A stretch of 64,000 bases of DNA from Streptomyces sp. NBC_00390 (GCF_036057275.1 NZ_CP107945.1:7812001-7876000), one strand, 5' to 3'; positions 51,882-60,615 are shown, counted from the first letter of the stretch. Made by a program: numbers and translations. The notes: a model not told the origin generated them from the letters alone.

Positions 51882-54263
51882 TCAGTCGGTCCAGGTCCAG
51901 TCGGCGACCTCGGGCAGGTCGGTGCCGTGTTCGCGGATCCACGCGTGGTGTCGGGTGCGGGTGTCGGCCATGCGCTGGCGGACGGCGGCGGCGCGGACGG
52001 CGAGGCCGGGGACGCGGTCGATGACGTCCATGACCAGGCGGTAGCGGTCCATGTCGTTGCTGACGACCATGTCGAAGGGGGTCGTGGTGGTACCCCTCTC
52101 CTTGTAGCCGCGGACATGGAGGTTGACGTGGCCGGTGCGGCGGTAGGCGAGACGGTGGATCAGCCACGGGTAGCCGTGGTAGGCGAAGATGACGGGCTTG
52201 TCGCGGGTGAACAGTCCGTCGTACTCGAAGTCGCTCATCCCGTGCGGGTGTTCCTCGCGCGGCATCAGCCGGGCGATGTCGACGACGTTGACGACCCGGA
52301 CGGCCAGGTCCGGCAGATGACGGCGGAGCAGCTGGGCCGCGGCCAGCACCTCCTGGGTGGGCACATCTCCGGCGCAGGCGAGGACCACGTCCGGTTGGCC
52401 TCCGTTCTCCGTGCCGGCCCAGTCCCAGATCCCGGCGCCGCGTGCGCAGTGCACCCGGGCCTCGTCCAGGGTCAGCCAGTCGAAGCAGGGCTGCTTTCCC
52501 GCGACGATCACGTTGACGTAGTCGCGGCTGCGCAGGACGTGGTCGGCGACGGCCAGGAGGGTGTTGGCGTCCGGCGGGAGGTAGACCCGTACGACCTCGG
52601 GGCTCTTGTTGAGCACGTGGTCGACGAAGCCGGGGTCCTGATGCGAGAAGCCGTTGTGGTCCTGGCGCCAGACGTGTGAGGTGAGCAGGTAGTTGAGGGA
52701 GGCGATGGGGGCGCGCCACGTCAGGGCCCGGGAGGTCTTGAGCCACTTGATGTGCTGGTTGACCATGGAGTCGACGATGTGGACGAAGGCCTCGTAGCAG
52801 GAGAACAGTCCGTGGCGTCCAGTGAGGAGATAGCCCTCCAGCCAGCCCTGGCAGAGGTGTTCGGAGAGGATCTCCATGACCCGGCCGTGCCGGGACAGAT
52901 GCAGGTCCGTCGGCAGGACCTCGGCCTGCCATGCCTTGCCGGTGGCGCCGAAGACGGCCCCCAGCCGGTTGGAGTCGGTCTCGTCGGGGCCGACCACCCT
53001 GAAGTCGCGGCGGGTCTGCGTGGCCTCCATGATCTGTTCGAGGAGCGAGCCCAGGACCCGGGTGGGTTCGTGCATCGTGGCGCCCGGCTTGTCGACGGGT
53101 ACGGCAAAGCGGTCGAGGGACGGGATCGGCAGTTCCCGCACCAGCAGGCCGCCGTTGGCATGCGGAGTGGCGCCGAGCCGCCGGTCGCCCTCGGGCACGC
53201 ACGCGAGTACCTGCTCGCGGGGCCGGCCGTCGGTGTCGAACAGCTCCTGGGGCCGGTACGAGCGCAGCCATGCCTCCAACTGCCGCAGATGCTCGGGGTT
53301 CTCGCGCACGCCGGACAGCGGCACCTGGTGCGCGCGCCAGGTTCCTTCCACCGGTTGGCCGTCGACTTCGGCGGGTCCGGTCCAGCCCTTCGGCGTACGG
53401 AGCACGATGACAGGCCAGTGCGGGCGCTCGCTCACGCCGTCCTCGCGGGCGGCGCGCTGGACCTGCCCGATGCGGTCCAGCGCCCGGTCGAGCGCCTCGG
53501 CCATGGCCCGGTGGACCTGGAGCGGGTCGTCGCCGGTGACATGGATCGGCTCGTGGCCGTAGCCGCGCAGCAGTTCGTCGAGTTCGGACTCGGGCAGCCG
53601 GGACAGAACGGTAGGGTTGGCGATCTTGTAGCCGTTGAGGTGCAGGATGGGCAGCACCGCTCCGTCGTGCACCGGGTCGAGGAACTTGTTGGAGTGCCAG
53701 GAGGCGGCGAGCGGCCCGGTCTCGGCCTCTCCGTCGCCGATGACACAGGCGACCAGCAGGTCAGGGTTGTCGTACGCGGCGCCGTACGCGTGGGCGAGAC
53801 AGTAGCCGAGCTCGCCGCCCTCGTGGATGGAGCCCGGGGTCTCCGGCGCGACATGGCTGGGCACTCCGCCGGGGAACGAGAACTGGCGGAAGAGACGCTC
53901 CATGCCCGCCTTGTCACGGGTGATGTCGGGGTACGTCGCGGTGTAGCTGCCCTCCAGCCAGGAATTGGCGAGCACGGACGGTCCGCCGTGCCCTGGACCC
54001 CAGATGCACAGGGCGTCCTGGCCGCGTGCCTTGATGACGCGGTTGAGGTGGGTGTGGACGAGGTTGAGCCCCGGCGAGGTGCCCCAGTGTCCGAGCAGCC
54101 GGGGCTTGATGTGCTCGGGGCGCAGGGGCTCGGTCAGCATTGGGTTGGCCATCAGATAGATCTGGCCCGCCGCCAGATAGTTGGCGGCCCGCCAGTGGGC
54201 GTCCAGGGTGCGCAGCTCCTGGTCGCTCAGTACGGTGCTGTTCTGGCGCTTGCCCTTGAGCAT
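51882..54263 (-). CDS. xfp: phosphoketolase (xylulose/fructose 6-phosphate)
   Basis: The 793-residue thiamin diphosphate enzyme has the family signature ELGYCLAHAYGAAYDNPDLL, the cofactor motif GDGEAETGPLAASWHSNKFL and the GHGGPSVLANSWLEG segment. It splits xylulose 5-phosphate or fructose 6-phosphate with phosphate to give acetyl phosphate, making ATP possible without oxygen. I prefer the start at 54263 (MLKGKRQNS) because GGAG lies six bases upstream; an ATG at 54293 is possible. It is divergent from the polyphosphate kinase with only 53 bp between starts. Confidence 0.92.
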   Translation of the reverse strand: MLKGKRQNSTVLSDQELRTLDAHWRAANYLAAGQIYLMANPMLTEPLRPEHIKPRLLGHWGTSPGLNLVHTHLNRVIKARGQDALCIWGPGHGGPSVLANSWLEGSYTATYPDITRDKAGMERLFRQFSFPGGVPSHVAPETPGSIHEGGELGYCLAHAYGAAYDNPDLLVACVIGDGEAETGPLAASWHSNKFLDPVHDGAVLPILHLNGYKIANPTVLSRLPESELDELLRGYGHEPIHVTGDDPLQVHRAMAEALDRALDRIGQVQRAAREDGVSERPHWPVIVLRTPKGWTGPAEVDGQPVEGTWRAHQVPLSGVRENPEHLRQLEAWLRSYRPQELFDTDGRPREQVLACVPEGDRRLGATPHANGGLLVRELPIPSLDRFAVPVDKPGATMHEPTRVLGSLLEQIMEATQTRRDFRVVGPDETDSNRLGAVFGATGKAWQAEVLPTDLHLSRHGRVMEILSEHLCQGWLEGYLLTGRHGLFSCYEAFVHIVDSMVNQHIKWLKTSRALTWRAPIASLNYLLTSHVWRQDHNGFSHQDPGFVDHVLNKSPEVVRVYLPPDANTLLAVADHVLRSRDYVNVIVAGKQPCFDWLTLDEARVHCARGAGIWDWAGTENGGQPDVVLACAGDVPTQEVLAAAQLLRRHLPDLAVRVVNVVDIARLMPREEHPHGMSDFEYDGLFTRDKPVIFAYHGYPWLIHRLAYRRTGHVNLHVRGYKERGTTTTPFDMVVSNDMDRYRLVMDVIDRVPGLAVRAAAVRQRMADTRTRHHAWIREHGTDLPEVADWTWTD

Positions 54264-54316
54264 GGGTGACTCCGTAACGTCGTCGATGGGCATCGTTGTC
54301 GAACCGTGGAGGCGGC

Positions 54317-55114
54317 ATGTCGGAACGCGAGAGGCTGCCGCGGGCGCAGTACGAGCAGGAGCTGCTGCGGCTGCAGACGGAGCTGGTGAAGCTCCAGGAG
54401 TGGGTCAAGGCCGAGGGCGCCCGGCTCGTCGTGGTGTTCGAGGGCAGGGACGCGGCGGGCAAGGGCGGCACCATCAAACGGGTCGCGGAGCATCTCAACC
54501 CCCGGGTCGCTCGGATCGTGGCCCTGCCCAAGCCCACCGAGCGCGAGCGCACCCAGTGGTACTTCCAGCGTTACATCGCACATCTTCCCGCTGCAGGCGA
54601 AATCGCGCTGTTCGACCGGAGCTGGTACAACCGGGCCGGTGTCGAGCACGTGATGGGCTTCTGCACCATGGAGGAGCACCAGCGGTTCCTCCACCAGTGC
54701 CCGATCTTCGAGCGGATGCTGGTCGAGGACGGGATCCTGCTGCGCAAGTACTGGTTCTCGGTGAGCGACGCCGTGCAGGAGCAGCGGTTCCGCCGGCGGC
54801 TGGAGGACCCGGTACGGCGGTGGAAGCTCTCCCCGATGGATCTCCAATCCCTCACCCGTTGGGAGGCGTACTCCCGGGCGAAGGACGAGATGCTGGTCCA
54901 CACCGACATCGCGGAGGTGCCGTGGTACGTCGTCGAGAGCGACGACAAGCGCAGGGCGCGGATCAACATGATCGCTCATCTGCTCGCCTCCGTCCCCTAC
55001 GCCGATGTGTCCCCGCCGACCCTCGAACTGCCGCCCAGGCCGCCCTCCACCGGCTATGTACGCCCGCCGCGTGACCTGCAGACCTATGTCCCCGACCACG
55101 CGGCGAGCCTGTGA
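54317..55114 (+). CDS. ppk2: polyphosphate kinase 2 (PPK2 family)
   Basis: The 265-residue P-loop kinase has Walker A FEGRDAAGKGG (41-51), Walker B-like LFDRSWYNRAGVEHVMGF near 100 and the Arg-rich lid RFRRRLEDPVRRWK. Single-domain class I PPK2 enzymes transfer phosphate from polyphosphate to ADP or GDP. It would regenerate nucleoside triphosphates from stored polyphosphate. GGAGGCGGC sits directly before the ATG at 54317. It is divergent from the phosphoketolase. Confidence 0.92.
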   Translation: MSERERLPRAQYEQELLRLQTELVKLQEWVKAEGARLVVVFEGRDAAGKGGTIKRVAEHLNPRVARIVALPKPTERERTQWYFQRYIAHLPAAGEIALFDRSWYNRAGVEHVMGFCTMEEHQRFLHQCPIFERMLVEDGILLRKYWFSVSDAVQEQRFRRRLEDPVRRWKLSPMDLQSLTRWEAYSRAKDEMLVHTDIAEVPWYVVESDDKRRARINMIAHLLASVPYADVSPPTLELPPRPPSTGYVRPPRDLQTYVPDHAASL

Positions 55115-55216
55115 GCGAGGCCTGCCGATCACGCCCGCTGCGTACGACGACCCGGCATGATGCCGACGACACGGGCGGCTTGGGGCCTGCGCGATCGTCT
55201 CTCCCGCCGGAGCCGG

Positions 55217-55262
55217 TCAGTCGTGCGGGACGACGGCGACAGGGGCTGCGGCGTGGTGCATG
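55217..55262 (-). pseudogene. universal stress protein, last 14 residues
   Basis: The minus strand reads HHAAAPVAVVPHD and a stop, exactly the end of a UspA domain (compare HHSPTPVAVVPHD at 62734). Upstream in this frame nothing is USP-like. It is a deletion scar in the gap 55115-55362. Confidence 0.6.
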
Positions 55263-55362
55263 GGGGCGGGACCGGGGGCGCGATTGGCGGCGGGAGGCGG
55301 TCGCCGGTCCGGGTGTGGGACCGGTGGACCGCCCTTCCTGCGTTGCTCCGCCCGCGCCGGGG

Positions 55363-55992
55363 TCAGCGCAGCCAGCCGTTGCGGCGTACGACCGGCAACT
55401 TCGCCCAGATCCGGCCGATGCCCCAGGTGTCCCCGGCCGAGGCCAGTGCGAGGGCGATCAGCACGGCCGCGTAGATGACGTGGTACTCCACGACCGGGTT
55501 GGTGGACATGCTCGGGGAGCCGTCGGACAGGTACCGGGCCGGCGGCCACTGCGCAACCCACATCAGAGCCATCATCACGGTGCCGGCCGCCGCGGCGAGG
55601 CGCAGCGCGATACCTGCGACAAGGGCAAGACCGATGCCGAGGAGCCCGAGCATGAAAAGCCAGTCCGCCCAGGTGCCACCCGCCCAGGAGTGGAAGGTGG
55701 ACTCCATCGGCCCGGCGGCGACGTGACCGAGGAAGCCCTCGGCAGGGGAACCGCCGTCGACCCAGCCCTTGCCGGACGGGGTGGAGTACCCGAAGCCGAA
55801 GGTCTTGTCGAGGAACGCCCACAGGAAGACGAACCCGGTCAGCAGGCGCAGGGACGCGAAGGCGTAGGTATGCGGGGCCTTCGTATCGGCGGACGCTAAG
55901 GAAGCGGACGCGGTTGCGGTCCTGTTCCCGCGCAGGGACGGGACGCGGAGTCCCGGGCGACGGGGAACCTGAGGGTGCTCGTGCACGGCCAT
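55363..55992 (-). CDS. DoxX-family membrane protein
   Basis: The 209-residue protein has four hydrophobic helices (about 45-65, 105-125, 130-150 and 180-200). The start is FASLRLLTGFVFLWAFLDKT, followed by the extended loop FGFGYSTPSGKGWVDGGSPA typical of DoxX/DoxD-type thiosulfate:quinone oxidoreductase-related subunits. Function in this group is uncertain; quinone-linked redox roles are proposed. I chose the ATG at 55992. An imperfect DevR-like AGGGCC-GTTC-GGGT lies 125 bp upstream. Confidence 0.8.
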   Translation of the reverse strand: MAVHEHPQVPRRPGLRVPSLRGNRTATASASLASADTKAPHTYAFASLRLLTGFVFLWAFLDKTFGFGYSTPSGKGWVDGGSPAEGFLGHVAAGPMESTFHSWAGGTWADWLFMLGLLGIGLALVAGIALRLAAAAGTVMMALMWVAQWPPARYLSDGSPSMSTNPVVEYHVIYAAVLIALALASAGDTWGIGRIWAKLPVVRRNGWLR

Positions 55993-56329
55993 GCTGGTGA
56001 TCCCTTCAAGGGTGGGGACGTCGGGGCGGTGCTTGACGCCTCTCACTGTCCCGGCACCGCGGTGCAGCCGCTGGGGTCGTTGGGCCGCACGACGAAGGCC
56101 GGACGGCACTGACTGCAGGGCCGTTCGGGTACCCGAGCGGTCACGGTGCCGCGAAGGTGGGGCCGACGAGTCCCCTCCAGGAAGTCTTCCCCGAACTCAA
56201 CAGCCGCCCACGCAAACGCTCGGCCGGGAAACCCCGGCCGAGCGCTTGCTCAAGCTGCTCGCGGCCCGGACAACCGACCACGTGTTGCGGCGACCACTGG
56301 AAAGCACCATCGCTCGTGCGGGCCACGTC

Positions 56330-56624
56330 CGGGCGCCCTCGCTACTTACGGCACGCTGTGAGGAGGCCCGAGCGCCCTCGAGCAGCTGGGCCTCCGTCAC
56401 GTCACCGGGATCCCGCGCGGTCTCGTCGGACACGTAGTCCTCGACCTCGTACAAGAGTTCGTTCACCACCGCGAAGTCCTCTTCGGAAATGTCCCGCAGG
56501 TTCTGGAAGAGGTCCCGGAACCTGGACTCGAACTCGCGTGCGTCGATCTCCCCGGAAACGACCGGAAACGACCGGAAACGAAGAGCCTCACCAGAGCCAC
56601 ATAGGGCTCCAGACCGCCTCCCAT
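56330..56624 (-). pseudogene. colicin-immunity-like small protein, broken by a 10-bp repeat expansion
   Basis: The frame MGGGLEPYVALVRLFVSG (start 56624) is separated from EIDAREFESRFRDLFQNLRD and VVNELLYEVEDYVSDETARD by three copies of a 10-bp repeat. Removing two copies (20 bp) joins both parts in one frame without any other change. The restored protein resembles the bacterial self-protective colicin-like immunity family. The C-terminal end is unclear after LLEGARASS, where the frame runs on to 56197. See 56552-56581. Confidence 0.7.
56552..56581. repeat. three tandem copies of CCGGAAACGA
   Basis: The repeats are exact, 56552-56561, 56562-56571 and 56572-56581. They lie inside the immunity-like gene. 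One copy would keep the gene in frame, three copies shift it by 20 bases, and four would restore the frame with ten extra residues. Confidence 0.9.
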
Positions 56625-56739
56625 TACAGGCTCCGTCGCAACAAGACGTTCTCGGCCTGCTTCGGGTTCAGTTTCCAGCCGCTTAAATGAAGTTGCGGTG
56701 CGATTTGTCATTGCGGACGGGGCTGCCGCGTCGGACCGT

Positions 56740-56754
56740 GGCCCTTTGGGGGCC
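56740..56754. promoter_or_regulatory. palindrome upstream of the sensor kinase gene
   Basis: GGCCC-TTTGG-GGGCC lies 63-77 bp before the kinase start. The arm order is reversed against the best DevR-like boxes, so it may be a weak or unrelated site. Confidence 0.35.
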
Positions 56755-56816
56755 GTCGGGCCGCTGCGTACGCCGATAGGCTGGTCCGTACGTGTGATCG
56801 ACGGAGGAGGGGGCCG

Positions 56817-58541
56817 GTGGGCGTGGAGGAGCCGTTGTCGCGGATGCCTCAGATGCGGCTGGATGAGCTGCTGGAGGAGCTGCAAGCCCGCATCAATGCG
56901 GCCCGTGGAACGCGGGACCGGGTCCACAGCCTTCTGGAGGCGGTGGTGTCGGTGGGCCGCGAGCTGGACCTCGCGCAGGTTCTGCGGCGCATCATGGAGG
57001 CTGCGGCGCTGCTGGTCGACGCACAGTACGCGGCGCTGGGCGTCATCGGGCCGGACGGCCGGACACTGTCGCAGTTCCTGACGGTCGGGCTGACCGAGGA
57101 GGAGATCGCGAAGATCGGCCCGTTGCCCGCCGGGCACGGCCTACTGGGTGAGCTGATCCGCAACCCCGAGCCGCTGCGTCTCACCGATCTGGGCGCACAC
57201 ACGGCGTCGTACGGCTTTCCCGCCCATCATCCGCCGATGCGCACATTCCTCGGCGTACCGATCCGGGTGCGCGACCAGGTCTTCGGCAACCTCTACCTCA
57301 CCGACAAACGCGGCGGCCACGACTTCGACGCCGAGGACGAGTCGGTGATATCCACCCTGTCCGTGGCCGCCGGCGTGGCCATCGACAACGCCCGGCTGTA
57401 CGAGGCATCGCAGCGCCAGCATCGGTGGCTGCAGGCGAACGCGGAAATCACCCACGGCCTGCTCTCCGGCAAACCCCGGCTGGAAGTCCTGGAGTTGATC
57501 GCCCGACGCGCCCGGGAGATAACCGACGCGCTGGTCGCTGATGTTTCCGTGCCCCTGTCCAGTACCGATGACCTGGTCGTCGAGCTGGCCATCGGCGCGG
57601 ACGACGGCATACGCCGGGGGCTGGTGATACCGGCCGAAGGCACCCTGTCGGGAGCCGCCTACCACGCGGGTACGCCGGTGAGCACGGCAGACCTGGCCGA
57701 CGATGACCGCTACCCAGCAGGGCCGCCGCGCCCCGAAGGCCTCGGGCCGGCAGTCGCCGTACCCCTGGGCACCGCGGCCAAGGACACCCGAGGCGTCCTG
57801 CTGCTGGCACGCCCTGCTGGAGCCCCGGTCTTCACCGACGAGGAACTGCAGCCGCTGCTCGCCTTCGCCGGACAGGCCGCGCTCGCCCTGGAACTGGCCG
57901 AGCGCCGCAACGACGCCGAGCAGCTCGCCCTGCTGGAGGACCGCGACCGCATCGCCCGCGATCTGCACGACCTGGCCATCCAACGGCTGTTCGCCACCGG
58001 TATGACCCTGCAAAGTGCCGCACGCCTCGTCGAGCACGCCGGCGCCGCGGAACGCGTCCAGCGGGCCGTGGGCGACCTGGACGAAACCATCAAGATCATC
58101 CGCTCTACGATCTTCGGACTGCGCGCCCGGGAAGACGAAACAGGACCGAGTCTGCGCGCCCGCGTCGCCCGCGCCGTCGGCGAAGCGGGTACGACGCTGG
58201 GCTTCCCGCCGCGCCTGAGCATGGAAGGACTGCTGGACACGGACGTAGCACCGGCGGTGGCCGACCACGCCATGGCAGCCCTCGGTGAAACGCTGAGCAA
58301 CGCGGCCCGGCACGCGCGCGCGACGCGGGTGGAAGTGTCCCTCCAGGCCACCGCGGACGAGGTCATCCTTACTGTGACGGACAACGGCAGGGGCATCCCG
58401 GCCGATGGCAGGCGCAGCGGCCTGCGCAACCTCGCCGAACGCGCGCGCAGTGTGGGCGGCACCCTGGACATCCACACGCCGGCCGAGGGCGGCAGCCGAC
58501 TCATCTGGCGGGCGCCTCTCGCAGCCGAGCCGCGGGCGTGA
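56817..58541 (+). CDS. devS: DevS/DosT-type GAF-GAF histidine kinase
   Basis: The 574-residue sensor kinase has GAF-A (about 40-195), GAF-B (about 215-360), a HisKA_3 dimerisation helix with the phosphoacceptor His384 (RDLHDLAIQ) and a HATPase domain (NAARHA, DNGRGI, GLRNLAERA). His138 in AHHPPMRTFLGVP is exactly as far from the phospho-His as the haem-ligating His149 is in mycobacterial DevS. I infer a haem-bound oxygen, NO or redox sensor. The GTG at 56817 follows GGAGGAGG. The cognate regulator lies 1.25 kb downstream, with one gene in between. Confidence 0.9.
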   Translation: MGVEEPLSRMPQMRLDELLEELQARINAARGTRDRVHSLLEAVVSVGRELDLAQVLRRIMEAAALLVDAQYAALGVIGPDGRTLSQFLTVGLTEEEIAKIGPLPAGHGLLGELIRNPEPLRLTDLGAHTASYGFPAHHPPMRTFLGVPIRVRDQVFGNLYLTDKRGGHDFDAEDESVISTLSVAAGVAIDNARLYEASQRQHRWLQANAEITHGLLSGKPRLEVLELIARRAREITDALVADVSVPLSSTDDLVVELAIGADDGIRRGLVIPAEGTLSGAAYHAGTPVSTADLADDDRYPAGPPRPEGLGPAVAVPLGTAAKDTRGVLLLARPAGAPVFTDEELQPLLAFAGQAALALELAERRNDAEQLALLEDRDRIARDLHDLAIQRLFATGMTLQSAARLVEHAGAAERVQRAVGDLDETIKIIRSTIFGLRAREDETGPSLRARVARAVGEAGTTLGFPPRLSMEGLLDTDVAPAVADHAMAALGETLSNAARHARATRVEVSLQATADEVILTVTDNGRGIPADGRRSGLRNLAERARSVGGTLDIHTPAEGGSRLIWRAPLAAEPRA

Positions 58542-58590
58542 CCGGGTAGCGTCCCCAGTGGGGCGGTGAACGGGGAGCCACGCTGAACGG

Positions 58591-59058
58591 TCAGACGCTG
58601 AGCCGTGATCCCGTCACGAGATCCGGCCGGATGCGCAGAGCGGCAGGCAGGGCAGAGTGCTCCATCCACGGGCGAAGCGTGGCTGCGTATCGGGTGAGTT
58701 CCGCCTCGTCGGTGACCCGGCGGGCGTAGCCGGTGACGACGACGCTCCAACCCAGATGTGTTTCAGGGTTGATGGCATCGGCTTCGTAGGCGACCACGAC
58801 ACCTGCCTCGTCGGTGGGCGCCACGATCGAGGTGAGCGTCGCGCCTTCGTGAAGCTGGACGATGATGTCCTCGCCGTCCATGAGGTGGTTGACGGGGCGG
58901 ACAGCGGGCAGGGCCTGTTCGGTGAAGACGATGCGTCCCAGCGAGACGGTGCCGAGCAGGTGCAGAGCCTCGGCACGGTCGAGCCGCGTCATACGCCGGG
59001 GTGCCACCGTGACGGCGCGGCTGGTCCCCGTCCGTGGCGTGGCTTCGTCGTTCATCAT
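58591..59058 (-). CDS. pyridoxamine 5'-phosphate oxidase-like protein
   Basis: The 155-residue split-barrel protein has LHLLGTVSLGRIVFTEQALP, PVNHLMDGEDIIVQLHEGAT and the strand HLGWSVVVTGYARRV. It resembles the C-terminal domain of the 26120 fusion protein. Relatives bind FMN, F420 or haem, and DosR regulons contain such proteins. It starts with ATGATG at 59058 after AGAGGGTGG. It lies on the opposite strand between devS and devR. Confidence 0.85.
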   Translation of the reverse strand: MMNDEATPRTGTSRAVTVAPRRMTRLDRAEALHLLGTVSLGRIVFTEQALPAVRPVNHLMDGEDIIVQLHEGATLTSIVAPTDEAGVVVAYEADAINPETHLGWSVVVTGYARRVTDEAELTRYAATLRPWMEHSALPAALRIRPDLVTGSRLSV

Positions 59059-59224
59059 ACCCACCCTCTGCTCTTGCATCGTGCCTCGAAGCAGCCCGCT
59101 GCCCTGCCAGCCAGCGTCCCCGAGGGGCCTGGGCGGCGACAGGGCCGAACGGACCTCTCCGGGGCGCGGTTTGCCGGAGGCTCGGTGTCGGCACGCCCGT
59201 CACCACGCACATGTGGCGCTGTGA

Positions 59225-59431
59225 CGCAGGTGGATGAACAGGTTGCCTCGGGGGAGCTGCCATGGAAGGTGACGCCTGACGGATCGAGGCGCAGTTCGCG
59301 TACCCTGCCGGCGGCCAATGCGAGAAGACCGGCTCTAATTGATTTCGCGTGGCGATGTCGCGCTCACCGGACAGGTAGACGGCCATGACGCTGTCGTCCA
59401 GTGCACCTGCGGTCAAGGTGAACGGAATCAT
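59225..59431 (-). pseudogene. STAS-domain anti-sigma antagonist-like remnant
   Basis: MIPFTLTAGALDDSVMAVYL and SGERDIATRNQLEPVF match the start of a STAS domain. After a frameshift near 59315, VRELRLDPSGVTFHGSS matches the central strand and the phospho-Ser loop (usually LDLSGVTFMDSSG). The end is lost. It lies upstream of devR on the opposite strand. Confidence 0.65.
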
Positions 59432-59535
59432 GAGCAGGGGAGCAACCCTCCGCAAGGATGGTGGCCAGTGGCACGGCGCGGCGCCCGACGGCACATCAGG
59501 TGACCAGCCGTCGCAGATCCACCAGCCCGTCGTGC

Positions 59536-59551
59536 AGGGCCGAAGGTCCCT
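59536..59551. promoter_or_regulatory. DevR-like box (distal) upstream of devR
   Basis: AGGGCC-GAAG-GTCCCT is a near-perfect palindrome 241 bp before the devR start. It is almost identical to the Hsp20 box at 43788. Confidence 0.7.
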
Positions 59552-59697
59552 TCTGGTTAGTGACAGGACGTCAACAACAGCTCCACCGCTGAGGGAGTGG
59601 CCCCGCCCATGAGCGGTGCCGAAGCTGGGCACCCCTCTTCTGCGACGGCACGGACTACGGTGATGGGCACCAGCATCACAGCCCTGGCCGGGCCATC

Positions 59698-59726
59698 GGG
59701 GACGTTCGGCCCTGGCCGTTCGGCCC
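59698..59726. promoter_or_regulatory. tandem DevR-like boxes upstream of devR
   Basis: GGGGAC-GTTC-GGCCCT (59698-59713) abuts GGCC-GTTC-GGCCC (59714-59726), so their centres are about 15 bp apart. They end 65 bp before the devR start, which suggests autoregulation. Confidence 0.7.
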
Positions 59727-59791
59727 TTTCGAGGTCACCATTCAGAGGTCCGCCCCGGCGGACGAAGACTTCAGCGGATACGGAGTGTGTG

Positions 59792-60529
59792 ATGACGGAC
59801 AGCAGTGGCGGCCTCAACGACAAGGACCCGGTCAGGGTGTTCCTCCTCGACGACCACGAGGTGGTGCGACGTGGTGTGCACGATCTGCTGGACGCCGAGC
59901 CCGACCTGACCGTGGTCGGCGAAGCGGCCACCGCCGAACAGGCGCTGGTGCGGGTGCCGGCGCTGCGCCCGCAGGTCGCCGTACTGGACGTGAGGCTTCC
60001 GGACGGGGACGGTGTGAGCGTATGCCGCGAGCTGCGTTCCCAGATGCCCGATCTGGCCTGTCTGATGCTCACTTCGTTCGATGACGAGGAGGCACTGCTG
60101 GACGCGATCATGGCCGGGGCGTCCGGCTATGTCCTCAAGCAGATCACCGGCACCGACCTCGTCACCGCGGTACGGACAGTGGCCGCTGGCCAGTCCATGC
60201 TGGATCCCGGCGCCACGGCCCGTGTGATGGCACGTCTGCGAGGCGGCGCGCCGCAGGACGAACAGCAGCAGCGGGGGCTGCCCGCGCTGACCGACCGGGA
60301 GCGGGAGATCCTGGCGCTCGTGGGTGAGGGGCTGACCAACCGGGAGATCGGCAATCGGCTCTACCTGGCGGAGAAGACGGTCAAGAACAACATCTCCCGG
60401 CTGCTGGCCAAGCTGGGCGTGGAGCGGCGGGTTCAGGCCGCCGTCATCGCCACGCAGGCACTGGGCGGCAATGGCGGCCAGGCAGGCGGCCCAGCCTCCC
60501 CGGCGTATGAGGCCCGCTCACGGAACTGA
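59792..60529 (+). CDS. devR: DevR/DosR-type LuxR-family response regulator
   Basis: The 245-residue regulator has a receiver domain (acidic pair Asp20-Asp21, phosphoacceptor Asp66 in VLDVRLPDG, Thr94, Lys116). Their spacing equals that of mycobacterial DosR (Asp54, Thr82, Lys104). The LuxR helix-turn-helix (165-225) includes EKTVKNNISRLLAKLG, matching the DosR recognition helix with its Lys-Lys-Asn DNA contacts. It is the likely binder of the GGGNCC-N4-GGNCCC boxes. The ATG at 59792 follows GGAG by six bases. OsdR of S. coelicolor is the closest named relative. Confidence 0.93.
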   Translation: MTDSSGGLNDKDPVRVFLLDDHEVVRRGVHDLLDAEPDLTVVGEAATAEQALVRVPALRPQVAVLDVRLPDGDGVSVCRELRSQMPDLACLMLTSFDDEEALLDAIMAGASGYVLKQITGTDLVTAVRTVAAGQSMLDPGATARVMARLRGGAPQDEQQQRGLPALTDREREILALVGEGLTNREIGNRLYLAEKTVKNNISRLLAKLGVERRVQAAVIATQALGGNGGQAGGPASPAYEARSRN

Positions 60530-60579
60530 GGTGCCGCGCACCGGAAGTGACGTGCCCGGACCGCGTCCCGCGCAAGTAG

Positions 60580-60615
60580 CTGACACCCCGGTTCCTCTCG
60601 GCACCGGGGTGTCAG
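60580..60615 (+). terminator. strong hairpin terminator after devR
   Basis: Perfect 13-bp arms CTGACACCCCGGT and ACCGGGGTGTCAG flank a 10-base loop, 50 bp after the devR stop. No U-tract follows, which is usual in Streptomyces. Confidence 0.82.

Noticed and set aside
51781..53271. 496-codon Arg/Pro-rich frame overlapping phosphoketolase on the same strand
   Set aside because: It is an alternative frame of the phosphoketolase gene with low-complexity composition.
56552..56581. Short CRISPR-like repeat array
   Set aside because: The units are 10 bp, directly adjacent and without spacers, so this is a simple tandem repeat.
57141..58475. 444-codon minus-strand frame opposite devS
   Set aside because: It is a shadow frame; the plus strand encodes complete GAF, HisKA and HATPase domains.
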